Shown: positions 34,331 through 49,292, numbered from the stretch's first letter. The stretch: 64,000 bases of DNA from Eopsaltria australis (GCA_034509425.1 JAVTVJ010000015.1:558001-622000); one strand, 5' to 3'. A program made the numbers and translations. Notes: generated by a model not told the origin, from the letters alone.

Positions 34331-36185
34331 TTTGAACTTGTCCAAATGGCTTTTTACTCTCCATTCAAAATACCAGGAAAAACCTTAAGCATAAAATTTG
34401 AAGGAGAAAAAAAATCTCAAATTTTATTAAATTAGACTACCTCATTTTTTAGTGGAGATAATTTGAAGTTCAGTCTGATCCTTCTGGAAAAAGATATTAA
34501 AATATGAAAATCCTTTATACCTATTAGTCAATTTAAAACCTCAATCTAGTTTTAAAAGAAGGCTGGGTTTGGTTTTTTCAATTTTGTTTTTCTTCTACAT
34601 ATTTAGAATGTAAACACAATAAACTGATTGTTACAAGTTTTCCTTTCCAATCAAAAACAAGTGTAGCATTTTCTTTAGGTAAGTGAAGTCAGATAAAGCC
34701 AAAGACAGAAGGACTCTGTTCTCATCTCTCCATTTCCACTTCCTGACAGTTGAAAGGGTAACATGACTATTATACTTCAGTTTCCTCATATGTTGAAAGG
34801 AAAGAGGTTGTTTTTACCTCCCACTTGGGATGATTAGGTGGGATAAGTCGTGTAGAAGAGAAAAAAAATTACATTTATGTAATTAATTGTCTTGCAGTCT
34901 TTTCTGCCACCATGCTGCAGTCCTACTATGGAGTTCTGATCACCATAAAAACCTCAAGAGGATATATCCTTGTCTGAATTGCTGCAGTTACTATCTGTTA
35001 CAGAAAGTAAAATAAGGTTTATGTTTAAGTCTGCTTTTAATATGAAACTGTTGTCTGTGAATGAAACATTGTATTGAGTTAAAATAATTCTTTCATAATC
35101 TCAGTTCTTTACCAAGCTACAGGAACATTGAGAAAACCAGGGTATGTTCAATACGGTGGCATAACCTTTTGGAAGACAGCAATAATGAGTACATAGGAAA
35201 GACTAATGAATTGGATTTAGCCTTGATGTCACTCATATGTCTTCATCAGCTATTCACTATCATAACTGTCCCAGTGAGTTGTACCCGTTAATTTTATTTT
35301 GTAAACTATCCAGTTCAAGGAAATATGAACACAGGATCGTATTAATTGGTTTCATAGTATTCAAATATGTAGAGATTTTAGTTAAGCAAGAAATAATTAT
35401 AGTTTTGAGTTTAATCTTGTATATTTCTAATGATCTGCAGCATGATATTTAAGTTAAAAAGTTAAGAAAATAAAAAAGAAAACTGAAAGAAATTTTGGTG
35501 ATCTTTTGAGATGCTGTGCATCACTTTTCAGAAGCAACAGGTCCAAAATCTATCTCAAACATCTAGATAAAGAACTATCTTTCTGAATTGAATATTGCCA
35601 TTTGAAATGTGTAATCTGTCATCTGTTATTTTATGGTATTTCCTGTAACCTTCTAATTTTTTTTCCCACTTCAAATGTATATGAGAAGAACACAGTCAAA
35701 TCTTTCATTTTGAAGGAATTGTCTTCTGGCTTCATGACTCCTTTCTGTACTACAGGTCTATGCATGGACTTATTCTCAAAGTTAATGTTTTGTCATACTT
35801 AAATGTTGCTGATAATACTTCCAAAAATGAGTGTAATCTACCAGTTTCTATTGCTTTTTGGTTTGAATTTGAATATGTTTGGGTATTTTGAAAACTATGC
35901 ACTTTTCCTAAGAGAATTTTCTCTGATTCTGAAATTTGTTTTTTTCCTGTCATTTTGTATTTTTCCTTGCAAGTTCAAAAAATATCCCAACAATCCTAGT
36001 TTTGTTTTCTGTAACTAATTTCATAACAGTGTAGTACTTGACATGTGTTTGTTTCTTAGGCAAACGTGTAAAATTCCTCAAGTCCGAATGGAGAAGTAGA
36101 GAAAGGAGGTTTCTGCTGTGCCTGATGACAATTTTTGTTTTTTCCACACACAAAAAATATTCTGGCTCCACGTTGGAGCACTAGT
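34331..36185. other. AT-rich stretch with no recognised gene
   Basis: Nothing recognised; short chance frames only. Confidence 0.6.
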
Positions 36186-36560
36186 TGTGATGAACCCTAG
36201 TCTTGGTCGGATTCTAAGGAAGGGCCAGAACATTCGTTGAGGAATAAAGAGTCAAACCACTCCAGAAAATGTGTTCCAGCCCCGGTTTATTACTCACAGA
36301 GCAGCAGGTGTGTACAAATACAGGTTTACATAGTATTAACAGGAATTGTTGTACCTTACTCCTCCTCGTAATTGCTTAGTTTGCTGCAGACACAAAAGAG
36401 TTGCAGCTTATTTGGGCGGAGTTTCTGGAGGGTGGTTGGAGAAATTCTTTCTGTGCTCCTATGCAGCCTCAAAGTGTTGCTTAGATGTTTCTGGGAGCCC
36501 TAATATGTCTTTCTTCACAGACTTGACTTTCAAAGGTGGACCCAGTTGGTAAGCTTAAGT
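36186..36560 (-). mobile_element. Probable LTR of another retrovirus family
   Basis: On the minus strand the block ends TCCGACCAAGACTAGGGT then TTCATCACA. Upstream are AATAAA (TTTATT on plus at 36286-36291) followed by a GGGCTGGAACAC stretch and CTCTTTATTCC, which resembles an R-U5 segment. GC content rises relative to the flanks. The plus-strand left edge at TGTGATGAACC (36186) is clear. I found no matching duplication of ctagt (36181-36185) on the right, so the right edge is approximate and the copy may be truncated. Confidence 0.5.
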
Positions 36561-39500
36561 CACTCTCATGGGAAAACAACAGATGCTCTGGAGAACAGGA
36601 CTTGGAAGAGAAATCCATCGTAATACATCCAGTCTGGTGTGGCATCTGTAGCTGTAATCTCAGTATCCCATACTGAATTACTTAAATTTCAGAAAAAAAC
36701 TAAGAAATGAGTATTTCCAATATATTCTTAAGATAGGCTAGAAGTTGTCTATCTATCTTAAAGCTGTGTTAAAGATGAAGACCTTTATCATTTACAGGAA
36801 CATATGCCATGCTCTGAAGTGTTTTTCCTTTACCTGCTTTTCTAGTCCTACCTTTCAGACTGTTTGAAGTAAGTGGAAAGCTCACTTTACATATGAAAGA
36901 CTTCCAAAGCCTTTTAGCTTCAATTACATTTTTTAACACTGATTATCTAGATCTTCACTTTACCACCAAAAGTTTCCTGCTGAAATCCTTAAGAGCAGTG
37001 GGAAATAAAGGAGTACAGAATTATATTTCAAATGACATTGCATGGAATGAGTTTTCAAAATGTTTGTCTCTCTATAATGGAAGTCCTATGTACAGGAGCT
37101 ATCACCAGTGCAGTTCTGATTAGTCACTATACAGTAAAAATATGAAAGAATTATAAGATTTTAGAGTCTCATAGTTATCAAAGACCTGAGAACCTTTTGA
37201 GTCATGTCCTGGGAAATACTCTTTTTAATTAATAAAATGAGTTAGTCATAGCTCCTGAAGGACGAGCGTGAGGATCTAGAATTCTAAATCACTTAATAAC
37301 AGGCTAGGGAACGTGTCTAGATTAATACTTTTCTTACTGCAGTATCTAAAATAAAACTAAGAGAACAATTCAAAGCTCTTGGTTCTTAAATAAAAATTAG
37401 GTAGGGTCAAAATTTTATAAACATGAATGAAACATTTGATGACTTGAAAAAGTGTCTTCCAATACGTAGCCTTCTCTGAAGGTAATTGAATCCATGTAGT
37501 TATCATTAAATATCTGTTTTCCAGACTGCTCACAAATGACTCAAGTTTTGCCTTTTGTCATTAGCCCAAGTCAAAGAGCAGTCTGTAATACTAAAACAAG
37601 GGCCTGTGTCCTATTTAGTGGTTCTCTCTTTCAATTCCCTTGAAATGTGCTTGACTCACCTTCATTCTTAGGCTTTAGAAATGGTTCCTCCTGCCTCCAA
37701 AAACCAAGTTATCTAGCAATAAGGACACAAATCCACACCTACCTACTGTGAAGGGCCTATGTGTATAGGAGGCCTGTTCCAGAAAGATCCTTAACATCTT
37801 TTTGTCCACTTTCCCCAATTCATTGGAACATAAATTACGGGATTACCCATTTGTTAGGAAATTGTGAACCTGTCTTTTGTTAACATTTGCAAGATACTTG
37901 GATTATCACTGGTACAAGATAGCAGTATTAGAACAGAAGCATTTTCCAAGCTTACAAGTAGAACTGTTTCAGTGAATGAACATACACAAGTGGCAATGCA
38001 AACTGTCATTTGCTTTCATAAGCCAAGTATGAATGGTAGTGCATGGCAAGTGCACTGTATGGATTTCAAAATTCCAGGAAATAGTGTGCTTCCATCTGTT
38101 CAAAAGATTAATTTCCAACCTCAACCTCATTCTCAGAGGGCATGAGTGGAAAAAATGAAGTGGCAGATGTTTGTTTCTGGTTATATGAGCCCCTCTGTTT
38201 CTACATTGTAATATTTGTATTAAGTTCTTACTACCACAACAAAGGTCTTTATGTTATAGAAAAATATGACTGATACAGCCCTCCTGAGTTCATTCCTTTT
38301 TAGGAAAGGTTTGCTAAAGAAACACTCTGTTCACCATTTTATTAATTTTTTGTTGTGTTTTGCATACAGTATGAGAAAGAATGCCACAATAAGGACACAA
38401 AATGGACAGAAATATACTGCATACAAACAAGGGCTGTTTTTGTATGGGACCTCTGTCTTTTCTTCACGGCTTGGAGAGCAATCCATACCTAGGCATTTCT
38501 TCAAGCCATTTCTTATGGCTTTTGTCATTCCCTGTATTGAGCTTATCTCATGCTGGTCATGAAATAAATTTATGATACTCCTTTTACTTTTGCTTGAAAT
38601 CCCCATATAATTTTTGTTTCCTACAGGCTTTTAATATTTTAGAGAAAAGTGGAAGGGGTGCCAAGATGACTTTGTCTCATGAAATTCCACTTAGCTCAGA
38701 GTGAGCTATTAACTGCTTTCACAAAAAATAATTTCTTTTCTGAGTCTTATTTATCTCAGGGAAAAAAAAAAAAGCAAAAGATAGCCTGAGTATGCTTAGA
38801 TGATGTGCCTATGACCACACACAATCCTCTATGGTTGAGGGACAGTTCTAATTACAAAGAAAACCTCCTCTATTAAGTTCTTTCTGTTTCTTTGGAGAAA
38901 ACCTAGAAAAGAGGGTCTATCCATATGGAATAATCTGTCAAGGCAAAAAACATTGGCTTAAAAATTCTACCTTTTCTGGATTTGCATTGATACATAGTCC
39001 TATCTTCCCTCCAGCTCTCCTCACTCACTAAAGTCTCTTCTTTACTGTGCATGATGGTAAAGAGAGAGAATTTAATTGCCAAGGGACATATAAAAAGGCA
39101 AGTTGCTAACTTCCAAGTGTGTGACTTTGCAAACTCAAGAGTCAGTTTTCAATATGAGTTTTGTGTATGATTTATGATATACACAGAAAAAATTTTAAAA
39201 GCTGCCTGTCAAAAAATACTAATGTACAACTTGTGTAATGAAATTTTCCAGCACACACTTAATTTCAATATACCATGTATTTTTATATATTTTAGTCTAA
39301 CATTATTTTATAATTTTATAATAATTAATTACGTGTCTAATTTTGGATGTATAAGCTATTCTGTAGTTAGCTAATGATTTGTGTTATATTTGTTTCTCTG
39401 AAGAAACAGAAGACTTTTACTATACTTAATTGTGGTTCTTTAACTTTGATGCTCAGGTGCCTCAATTTAGGGAAACGTGCTTTACTAGTCAGGGACTATT

Positions 39501-40896
39501 CACTCAGCCATCTTTTACATCTTATAGTCTTGATTTTTCTTCCTTCCTCTTCTAAGACAGAAGAAAGTCCTGGGTAAAAGTATCAGACTTGTTTTTTATT
39601 GAGGATCTATGCTAATGTAATAAACCGTATTATCTGCTGTATTCATGCATCATGTGGATTTCAAAAGTGAGGATATTTTTCACCCATTGTGAACAGCACT
39701 GGAATGGAGGTTGTCCAGAAAAATCTCTTGAGGCTGGTCACTTTTCTAATGTGACGTCATGAGACCTTCTCATCTCTGGTCCATTCTGCAGTACCCTGGC
39801 AAAAATGTTTTATCCAAGGACTGAGTTTGTTCTGAACATTTAGTGAGCAGAATAATGTGGAAATCTTCAGGCGCATTTAATTACATATTGTGGTGTTAAA
39901 ATAAAACAAGTGAGTCCACATACAATTACAACCAATTTACAGCAGTCACTCACTAATTTAAATTAAAAAGTCTGCAACTGCAGAGTAATTATGCTTTAAT
40001 TGCACATTTAAGACAAGAAAGTGAAGAGAATCTAATGTAGTGTATTTATCATAGAACAAAAATGTGAAAAAATTTATTAGTATAAAGAGAGTAATTGCGT
40101 TCTGAGAATGAACAAATTAATTCAAATCAACACCTAGGATGCTAAAGGTTTAATGTACTTTTTTTCATTTGTATTGTTAATTTTCCATACGTATTAATTA
40201 TTAACTGAAAACTTGATTTGCACCTATTCATGGTGTTACTGTTCTCTAAGGATTTTAAAGATCAGACACATATTGTTATTGGTCCCTCTTTTCCTATAAA
40301 GGCCTTTGGCACAATACTATTGTACCTTACTTCCCAGACACTTAAATCAAATAGCATTTACTATATCCAAAATTAAGCATTTCTGGGAATACTATCACTA
40401 AGTATTAGCTAAAATTTCATTGCTTCTTTATGAAACTGCCTTTAATAACCAAGAGGTTTATTCACTCCCTGATGCGTATGGTGTATAGATAGATAACTTT
40501 GATGTTGATGTGCAATATATGCTTGAACATAACAAGTATTACCATCATACCTAGAGGCAAATGTGGACCACTATATGCATATATATATATGTAGGTCAGT
40601 GACCTGATACAGAGCAGAAATTTGAATGGCTGTTTTCTTTTTTCCTATTTTTACCACCTATTTAATACCTAGCAGTGTATGTTGCTTTCATAGGGATATT
40701 TCTACCACATGTTTGTAGTGCTAGGTGGGGGGAGCAGACAGCTCTGCAGAGTATCATTTTACTGAGTTTTCTTGTGACTGAAAATACATTTGCACTTCCA
40801 AACAGCCATGTAACTGAGAGTCATGTATGTGCAAAAATTCAGTTTTTGCTACCTGCAGTTTGTCTCCTTAGCCCACGTGTGGTAGAGCTGGGGGTA
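36561..40896. other. AT-rich stretch with no recognised gene
   Basis: No gene recognised. Minor items: 12 A at 38762-38773 and an (AT)n tract at 40572-40592. Confidence 0.6.
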
Positions 40897-41270
40897 ATAG
40901 AAATCACAGGATAGCTGAGGTTGGAAGGCAACTCTGAAAGTGTCTTAAGCAGAGCCATCTAAATCCAGTTAGGACCATACAGCTTTGAAATATCTTCAAG
41001 AAAGGAGCCCACAATCTCCCTGGGAAATCAGTGCTAGGACTCAGTCACCCTCACAGTTGCAAACTTTTTCCTGAGAGGGAATTGCCTCTCAGGAAAGTGT
41101 TTGTTTGTTCTCACTTTCTTGTCCTGCTGCTGTGCACCACTTGAAAAGAGTCTGGCTCCATTTTCTTGGCACCCTTTCTTCACATACTTCTACACATTGA
41201 TGAGATCTCCCGAGCCTTCTCTTCTCCGGGTTGAATAGTTACAGTGCTCTCAGCCTTTCCTCATATGAGA
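40897..41270 (-). repeat. CR1 LINE 3' end, minus strand
   Basis: Antisense CR1 with the true 3' end: 'aatagaaatcacagg' at the left edge, then 'ctgaggttggaaggcaac', 'gtcaccctcacagttgc', 'gaaaagagtctggctcc' and 'gatctcccgagccttctctt'. A short extra stretch 'gagagggaattgcctctcag' near 41070-41095 is an insertion relative to the usual element. Confidence 0.9.
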
Positions 41271-42346
41271 TGCAACTGTGTCTTATTTGCCTTAGTGGCT
41301 CTTATTGCATAGACAGAAAGGCAGACATAGATACAGATATAGAGACATATATCACAAACGAAGCTAATAAAAATCCACATGCAGATAGTATCAGAAAATG
41401 TGTAGTTTACATTGTGTAGCTCAGTGGCATCTGGTTCCATGAGTAGAATTCCAGCTTGTTACAATAAAGCAAAAAATGAATTACAATAAGATGGTACTTC
41501 AATCTTTTGAGCTTTGGTGCAGGGCACAGAAATATGTTGCCTGACTTCTAAATTAATTCTTTTTTATTTTTTCAGGAAGTCTTCCACTTTAGAAAGGGCC
41601 ACATGAGGCTGTTTCCAGCAGCAAGACCAAAGCAAAATAAAAGCAGTGTAATAAATAAGCCTGTGTATCATAAAAATCATGAAGCACAATTTTATTATTG
41701 CCTTAAGTGCAGTTCCTAGAAACAGCTCTGTGGAGAAGGCAAACCGAAGCAATGAACTCCTCGAACAGTCTGTTTAATATTCTGCTTGTTCTACATTCAT
41801 GCTCTGCAGAGCCAACAAGAGCTGTATGCAAACAGTTTTGCTAAGGGCAAAAGACTGTTTCATCATTAAGGAGCATGACCCTTCTCTCTGTGATCAAAAT
41901 GAAAAGCATATGCCCCTTGATGTCATAAAGTGTTGTGACCATTCCCATGAGTTGTTCCTCAAGCCTTGGGAAGTTTTCCCCTGACACATTTTGATATTAA
42001 AAGGTTATGTGATGATTAATTGTATCCATTGACACAGCAGAAATATTCCTCAAAGTTACGTTTCTTTGATATGACAGATTTTTTTCTTTTGAATTTTAAA
42101 ATCTAAATCAGTTAGAGGGAAAGTCCAATTTTTGTGAAATGCTTTGTCCCCCACTCTTTCTTTGTTGTCCTTCTGTTTCCCTCTTGTTTCATGTTAGGCT
42201 AGGTGAAATCACTCTAAATTAACTCCTTGGTAATTTTGTACTTTGTCTATAACAGGATCTCTATCTCTTGTTAACTTGTGCATGAGTTTTGTCCTGTTTC
42301 TCCACTAGGTGATTATTGCTTGCTAAGATACATTAACCCTTTAAAA

Positions 42347-42386
42347 GGACATTGCCTTTTCCAACCTAAATGATTCTATGATGGTG
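42347..42386 (+). repeat. CR1 3'-terminal scrap
   Basis: Reads 'ttttccaacctaaatgattc' followed by 'tatgatggtgtg', the typical CR1 3' terminus. No further upstream CR1 sequence is visible. Confidence 0.5.
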
Positions 42387-44305
42387 TGATTGTTTTGTAA
42401 AGATGCAGGCAAAGAATGGAAGAATACAGCTCCAGAATCAGTCACTGTATACTCAATGGGTAACATTTAAAAAGCATAGTTGTTACCATACAGAATTTTT
42501 AATGACAACAAGGGAAGAATAACAGAAAACAGAAATTTGTGGGTTGGCAATTCATGATTTTATTATATTTTTAGGCATGGTCACATTTCAGTTTCTCCTT
42601 GTCAAATCCTATTCCCACAAAGCACTTAAACACACAGTTAAAGTTAGGGAGCAGTGCCATCTAATACCCTTGGGGCTTATTCCCTTATTTAAAAACAATC
42701 GAAAGAGCTTTGCTGGACAGAGACCTTGACACTTCAGTCTCAGTTTCCAGTGCTTCGGAAGTAGATTCACTATGTCCAGTTTTGATTTTCTGATTTTCTT
42801 TTTCTTTACAGGTAACCCAATAGCTAAAGACAAATCAAGCCAGTCTCAAGGCTGATAACATTAAATACAACACATAGGAATTCCATTCCTCCAGGCAATC
42901 CTTGAAGTGAAATTTTTTACTGCTGTGGTGTATCCTTCAGAATCAGTTGCTTCAATGAGAACCTGCCTTGTAATCAGCAACAGCCTTGAGATCAAAACTA
43001 CTGGAAAGTTATTTTGAACTTCTGTGTCACAAATATTTCAACTGATTGTATTGTGTACACTTGCAAAATTGCTCTTGCTGAGGAATTTGAAGCTGTAATC
43101 ACAAACTGATATTCTAAAGGTGCAGAAAAGCAGCAAACTTTTGGGTTCTCTGTTGCAGATCTGTGGCTTTTCATCTTGATGAAGTCAACCTCTGGAATGT
43201 ATTGGATCCTTCACTCTAAAATGATCCCTGGTCCACTGTTCAGATTGCTGGTGGGACTTCACACTGCTTTAATTAAATTTCTGTTGCAGAAATTGTCCTC
43301 TGGCATGGCACAGTTTTAGACATTTTTATTTGTGTTCTAATCTTGCAGCTCTCAAAGGTACATATTTCAACATCTTGAAGTTGCTTTGTTATAGGAATGA
43401 AATTATATATCCATTGTTAATAATTATTGTTGACAAGTAGTAGTTATCTGAATACATCAGTCATATTAGAATGTACAGTCAGGTTGACATGTTTCCCTAA
43501 GGCTAACCAACTACTGCAGCTTAACAGTTAAAGAAAGTAGTGGTCAAAACTTAATTGCCACTTCCATTATAAGGCATTTTATATCTTTAATATATACATT
43601 TCCTTTTAGTTTGAAGGAAATGGGTGTTCCCAGTACATACTTTACTTTCCTAACCTTTAATTCATTTAAATTGATGATAAGCAGTCAATTACACTATTTC
43701 GGCCCTTTTTTTATAAAGGTAGGCAGGGATGTAAATGAGTTTTGAAATTATGATATTGGATGGTCATCATTTAGAATTTTTGTCTTTATATTAAAAAATA
43801 AAATCTCTTGCTTGTACCTAAGTACTGATGTATGCTTATGTAGATGTCTGCTTAGCCTGTTTGCTATAAAGAAAAAAAGTGCTAGTGCTCTCCCAGTTTT
43901 ATACTTAATGGGGATATTGCTTGCTTACAGTCATCCAGGTTCATATCTGACCCTTGCCAAAATTTCATGTTTTATTTTGTTTTTTTAGAAATTCTTGAAC
44001 TTTGCTATGTGTTGTTACATGAAAAAGATCCTCAGTATTTAAAGGCCTTAAGCATCTTTGAGCTTTTTCTAAGTTATTACAGAATGTATAACTTTATACT
44101 CCATTTAATGTATATTGTGCCATCTGTAATGTTGATACAAAAGAAATTTGGCAATTCCTTATAGTGACACTGCGTAAACATCCTGACTAGAGGGAGTTCT
44201 GACTGTATGCTTTGGTGAATTGAAATGAAAGCCACACACACTTAATGACAGTCAAAAATACATAGAGGTAAGCTTATTTAAGCCCTGTGTGGTCACCAGG
44301 CACAG

Positions 44306-44372
44306 CAAACAAACAAACAAACAAACAAAGAAAAAAGAAAAGAGGAAAAAAAAAAAAAGAAATAGAAGAAAA
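44306..44372. repeat. (CAAA)n and A-rich simple repeat
   Basis: Six units of caaa followed by an A/G-rich tract containing a run of about 13 A. Confidence 0.85.
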
Positions 44373-47300
44373 TGGTTTTATCATTAAAAGCCATTGACAT
44401 GGCTAGTTTAGTTATATATTAAGTTCCATGATGGATGAGCACCCTGGAGTGCTCTGCCTGTCACTGTAGCCCCTGCTGTTCCAAAACCATTTCATTACCT
44501 CTGCTGTATTATTGCACAGGAGAGCTTAAACAAAATAAATGACTGTTGGGAATAAAAGTGAGAAGTATATTCTATCATTCTGCTGGGAAATAATAAAAAA
44601 ATATGTTGACAGAAAAAGATCTTATTTTCTGATTAAAATTTAATTAGAATAAACCATTTGTAGCAGAAACTAGGTCTCTTGGTATTTTAGGATGGATTAG
44701 TCTTATATGGATTTGTGCTAACAAGTTCAGGATGGAAGGTAGCATCTTAAAGAGGTTGTCTGGGGCAGTGCGAAGTGTAAATGTGCTGTTTTGTAAAATC
44801 TGAATATGGCCTCTATTTGGTCAAAAATCTATATCATGCTTCTCAATACTTGTTTTCTTTGTTTCCTTGTTCTTAAACAGCGCTGAAAATATTGTATTAT
44901 ATACCAGTGTAACACATGCATACCAATAAATGAAAATAAATGGATTTTCAAATATATGGAATAGATTCTCTGCAGTAGATTAATGTTGTGACTATTCATA
45001 GCAAGTGAATAAAATTGTAATGTAAAATAGAGTTCCCTGTATGGATGTGCACATTGGAGGTCTGTTTATTCATGGAACAATATAATTTTTTATTGAATAT
45101 GAATCTCATAGGTTATATCAACTTCATGTTTCTTCAGTAGAGCAGAGAATATCTCCTGTGACTTTGTAATGTCCTTTTTGAAAGGAACTGATACCTTTGG
45201 CAAATTCTGCTGGGTGTACTGTTGTTTTCAGGTCAGATTGAAGAAAAATCTTTTTTTTCCACAAAATGTGAATCCTGAAAAATTATCATTTAAATGTTTC
45301 AAGTAGCAACAAGACATGGTAGACAATCCTGAAAAAGTAATGTTTCAGGTTAAATTGTGGAACTATTCAAAAGAAAAGAAAAAAGAAAGCCAGTTATGCA
45401 GGTCTGCCTATGCATCTTGAAGCAAGCTGGGAACTACAGTTCAGGTATTCACAGTGGAGGTTTAGTGCTCCTTTGAAAATGAAATAGAGGTGACTGGATC
45501 AGCTGTGTGCATTCATGTTGTAGGCATGTGAATGGCTTCAATTAATCATTTATTCCTTACATGCTAATTTCTAGATTATTTAATCTGATTGCAAAAATGA
45601 TCAGGCATTATGATTAGAAGGAAACCCATGTTACCCTTTGAATTAAGTAATCATTAAGAACACTGAACTGCAGAATAGGAAATTCTGCAGTTCCAAGTGG
45701 CAGTGCATTGAGAGGGAAAGAAAAATCACTGCTTTGTTCATAACTTTCACAGTTAAATGTATTGGATCAGTTCGACAAAGCACAAAAGGAAATCCTGATG
45801 TGAATCTTAATGAAAAAAATTCCATATCAAATAAAATCTAAAATAAAGCTTAAAAAGCATTCAAGTCTAGATCTAGATCTGGTTTATTGGTCATAAGGAA
45901 AAAATAGCACTGCTGCAGATTAACACTGTTACTACCTAAAAATACACCTATTGTGCTATATATTTTCAATTTTGTATTTATCATGTATCTTTTAAATCTT
46001 TACTCCTTCAGCTCTGCCTAAAAACATTACTGGTGCAGCATTTCAGTACTTCACCAAACCAGCGCAGCTCTGTTTTTTGTAGACTCTATATGCTTTAAGA
46101 GTGCATCTGATACATTTATTTTGAAAGTAAAGAATCTGATAGAAAGTATTTTATTTTGTTAGGTTTTATAAAAATATATGCAGGGATTTTTTTGCTTATT
46201 ATAATTGTACAGCTGGCTTTTATAATTTCTAGGTAATGCATGAAAGTCAGTAACAACAAAACAGAAATATGTGATTGGCATCCTTTTCTATTGATTTACT
46301 GCCTCCTCCTTTATGCCTCAAATTTTACACATCTGTTGCTCACCAAGATATTGGCAAGGACAAGGAGCACAGTTTTGATTAGAAAGAGTAGTGTTGCCTT
46401 AATTTCTAGTTTCTTTTTGCCAAAAGTTAGATAGCTCTGTCACACCTGATGCCGTTAAATGATTTCTCATGGATTCAGTGATGCTAAATTGAAAAATAAG
46501 AATTTCCTAATCACTTTGCCTTTATAACACAGTTTGTACCATGATAAACTTTTCTGTTTATTCTTTCACTGAATGAGTGAATCGTTCCAGATTACATCCT
46601 TGATCTTGTTTCTGGAAGAGCTTATGTAACTTTTGGACACTACTTTACAGAGAGTAATTGGAAATATTTTAGCAAAAATATGGCTGGGTTTTTTGTATGT
46701 TCTATATTCAGTACTGCAGAAGAGGTAGTATATTAAAAGGTTGAATTTCCCAAACCTTTATTTTAACAAGTGAGATTACAAGCCTTGTTAATGTCCCTTT
46801 ATTCAAAACCAATTTAAGACCATCTGGCAGGAGGGCCACTAATGGTGACACTGGAAACTTTTGTGTAAGGGAGCTACAGTTCTTTATCAGACTGCAGTGA
46901 ATAGGATGCCAGGAAAGTCAAACCATTGTAGTCTGGGTTCATCACCAGAGGTGCAGGGTCTGGGGAAGTGGATCCAGCATGTGAGCACAGGGGTGCAGTC
47001 AGCATCCTGAACCTGTGGCTGTGGGGGTGACAGTAGGACCTTGGACCTGTTCTCTGGGTTGGAGGACATGTCTGTCATGTGTCTCTGGGTTTTGCTCCAA
47101 AGCCAGATGACAGAAATGGCACGGCACCTTGGTGATTTCAGTGTGGTTTGGATAGACCTTGGATAAAACCACACTTCAGATGCACATGAACGTTTATAAT
47201 TTTTTTAGAAAATTCTGATTGAGCAAATTAATTAAAGTTTACATCTCTATTCAGGTTAATGGTTGAAGAAACTTCTCTCTATTTTTCACTCTTTCCTTGC

Positions 47301-49292
47301 AAGAATATAAGTCAACCTGTGTAGCAATTGAAAGTGAAAGCCAGTTATTCCTTCATAATAGATTCTTTTGATTAAAGATCACTAATCCCATCAATATTAG
47401 CTGTGACTGAAAGACTTGAAATAAATCTGGCTTTCAGTTCTGAAAACCAGTTTATTGCCAAACTAAATTAAATAAATTGTGTCATAGAAATACTATTGCT
47501 TATATGTAACCCTAACAGTAAAAGTTCCATATTAGCTCTTCAAATTATATTTATATTCATAATTCTAAAATGTAAAATTTGGTTTAGATCCTCTATAACA
47601 GCAGAGACATTCTTTTTTCTGCTAAAACACTGAGGTAACCTAAGGACACTGTAGTTTGGGATTTATGGCTTTCAGTGCTTCAACTGCACAGCTGGGAAAG
47701 CAATGTGTAAAAATACTTCTGTTACATTGCTGAGACATTTTTCTTGAGTATGAGTATGTAGAGTTGCAAGTTTATTCCATATGAGCATATTGGTTGAATC
47801 TCTTGAACTCTCTTCTCCTTACTGTCATAAGAAACATGACAGAAACTGTACTTGAATCTCCAGCCTTATGTCTTAGTATTTAAATCAGAACTTACCAAAT
47901 GCACACTACTTTAGTCACTATGTCTCCATATAAAGTAGGGTTTTTTTTAGTCTGTTTCCTCCTTATGATTAATTACCGATGCCTTGTCATATTGGGCACA
48001 GGGAATATAATCTTTACTATTACTGATTTAGAGTTTGTGCATCTTTTTGTTCTTTTTATTTTTCTTTGGTCATTGTCTCATGTCCTGCAATCCAGTCAGT
48101 TCTTTCAAAACTCCAGTAATGATAAGAAAAATTTTTCAATAAATAGTGGCCTGGAACTGAATAGAGGAGGGAAGAGAGAGAGATGAAGTGTTTCTATAAT
48201 TTTATCTTAAAATAGTTTCCAGTTTAAACTATTCTTTCTAAAGAGAAGCATTTTTTTCTAACTATAAATGGACTGTGTTTCAATATGCTCTCTGATCATA
48301 AAGTTGATGAAATGATCCTCTCTGTATGGCAGATTACCTCAGCAGAATTTACAAATGGAAGATGATGATTTTGCTAATGTCCATGGGCAGGTAGACATAA
48401 TTTGGTCCCAGATGCTCTGCCTAATGTTCATGGCAAAAGTGACTCAAAAACAATGCCTCCATATGCCATAATTGCTGGAATTATTTCTCAGGCATAGTCC
48501 CTTGTCATCCCTCGTATGTAGAACTCATTAGATTCCTAGTGGGAGAACATATGGAGAAGAGAGATGATGGAAAACATTATAAAACAGATTGTGTATTTAA
48601 ATTTATATTATAAAAGACCTCTGTGCACAGGCAAACTTAGCAGAGAAAGTTAAAACTATTTCTTTCCACTTCACAAGGAAATTGACATTTATGGAGCTCT
48701 TATCTCAGTGCATTCAAATCCACTTCTAGATGGTGGGTTAAAACCTGACTTTAGGGATAATAGGGGGAAAATTGCTGCTAATTTGAGGCCAACTCTGTAT
48801 TTCCTACATTTTCCCAAATATTTGGTTAAACTATAATTAAGATCTTTCACTAATAGGAATAACCAGAATTGCCACCCATACAAGTCTGTTGGCAGGATTA
48901 GACCTTTGGCTATGGGTTTGTGATTTCAGTGTCAACATAATGCCTTTAATGAATACCATGTTTCTGTTTCACAAAGAAATTGTTACTGTCTCTTTCATCC
49001 AGCTCAGCTGGCTAATTGATGGGGATCAAATCTGGTGCAGAGCTGTTTTAATGACTGCTGAATATTATTAATTGATTATTTATCTTCTGTGATTGTTAAA
49101 TACAGCAAAAAATAAAGTAATCGTACATGAATTCGAAGTATTATACGTGGATGTTTGTGATGCTTCTTTGGTTACACTTATGACTCTTTCCTGTCTTAAG
49201 GTAATTATTTATTTTATTTTTTACTCAAGACTGACCTGTGAAACTGGTTTCAACAGGGACTAATAAAATAAAAAAATATATAGATAGATATC

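Larger units (their letters stand above)
41271..49270. other. AT-rich stretch with no recognised gene
   Basis: About 8 kb with no recognised gene. A CR1 3' scrap lies at 42347-42386 and a simple repeat at 44306-44372. The patch 46890-47180 is richer in GC and open for 95 codons on minus, without a known motif. Confidence 0.55.

Noticed and set aside
44306..44372. CRISPR-like or satellite array
   Set aside because: A plain (CAAA)n microsatellite with no spacers.
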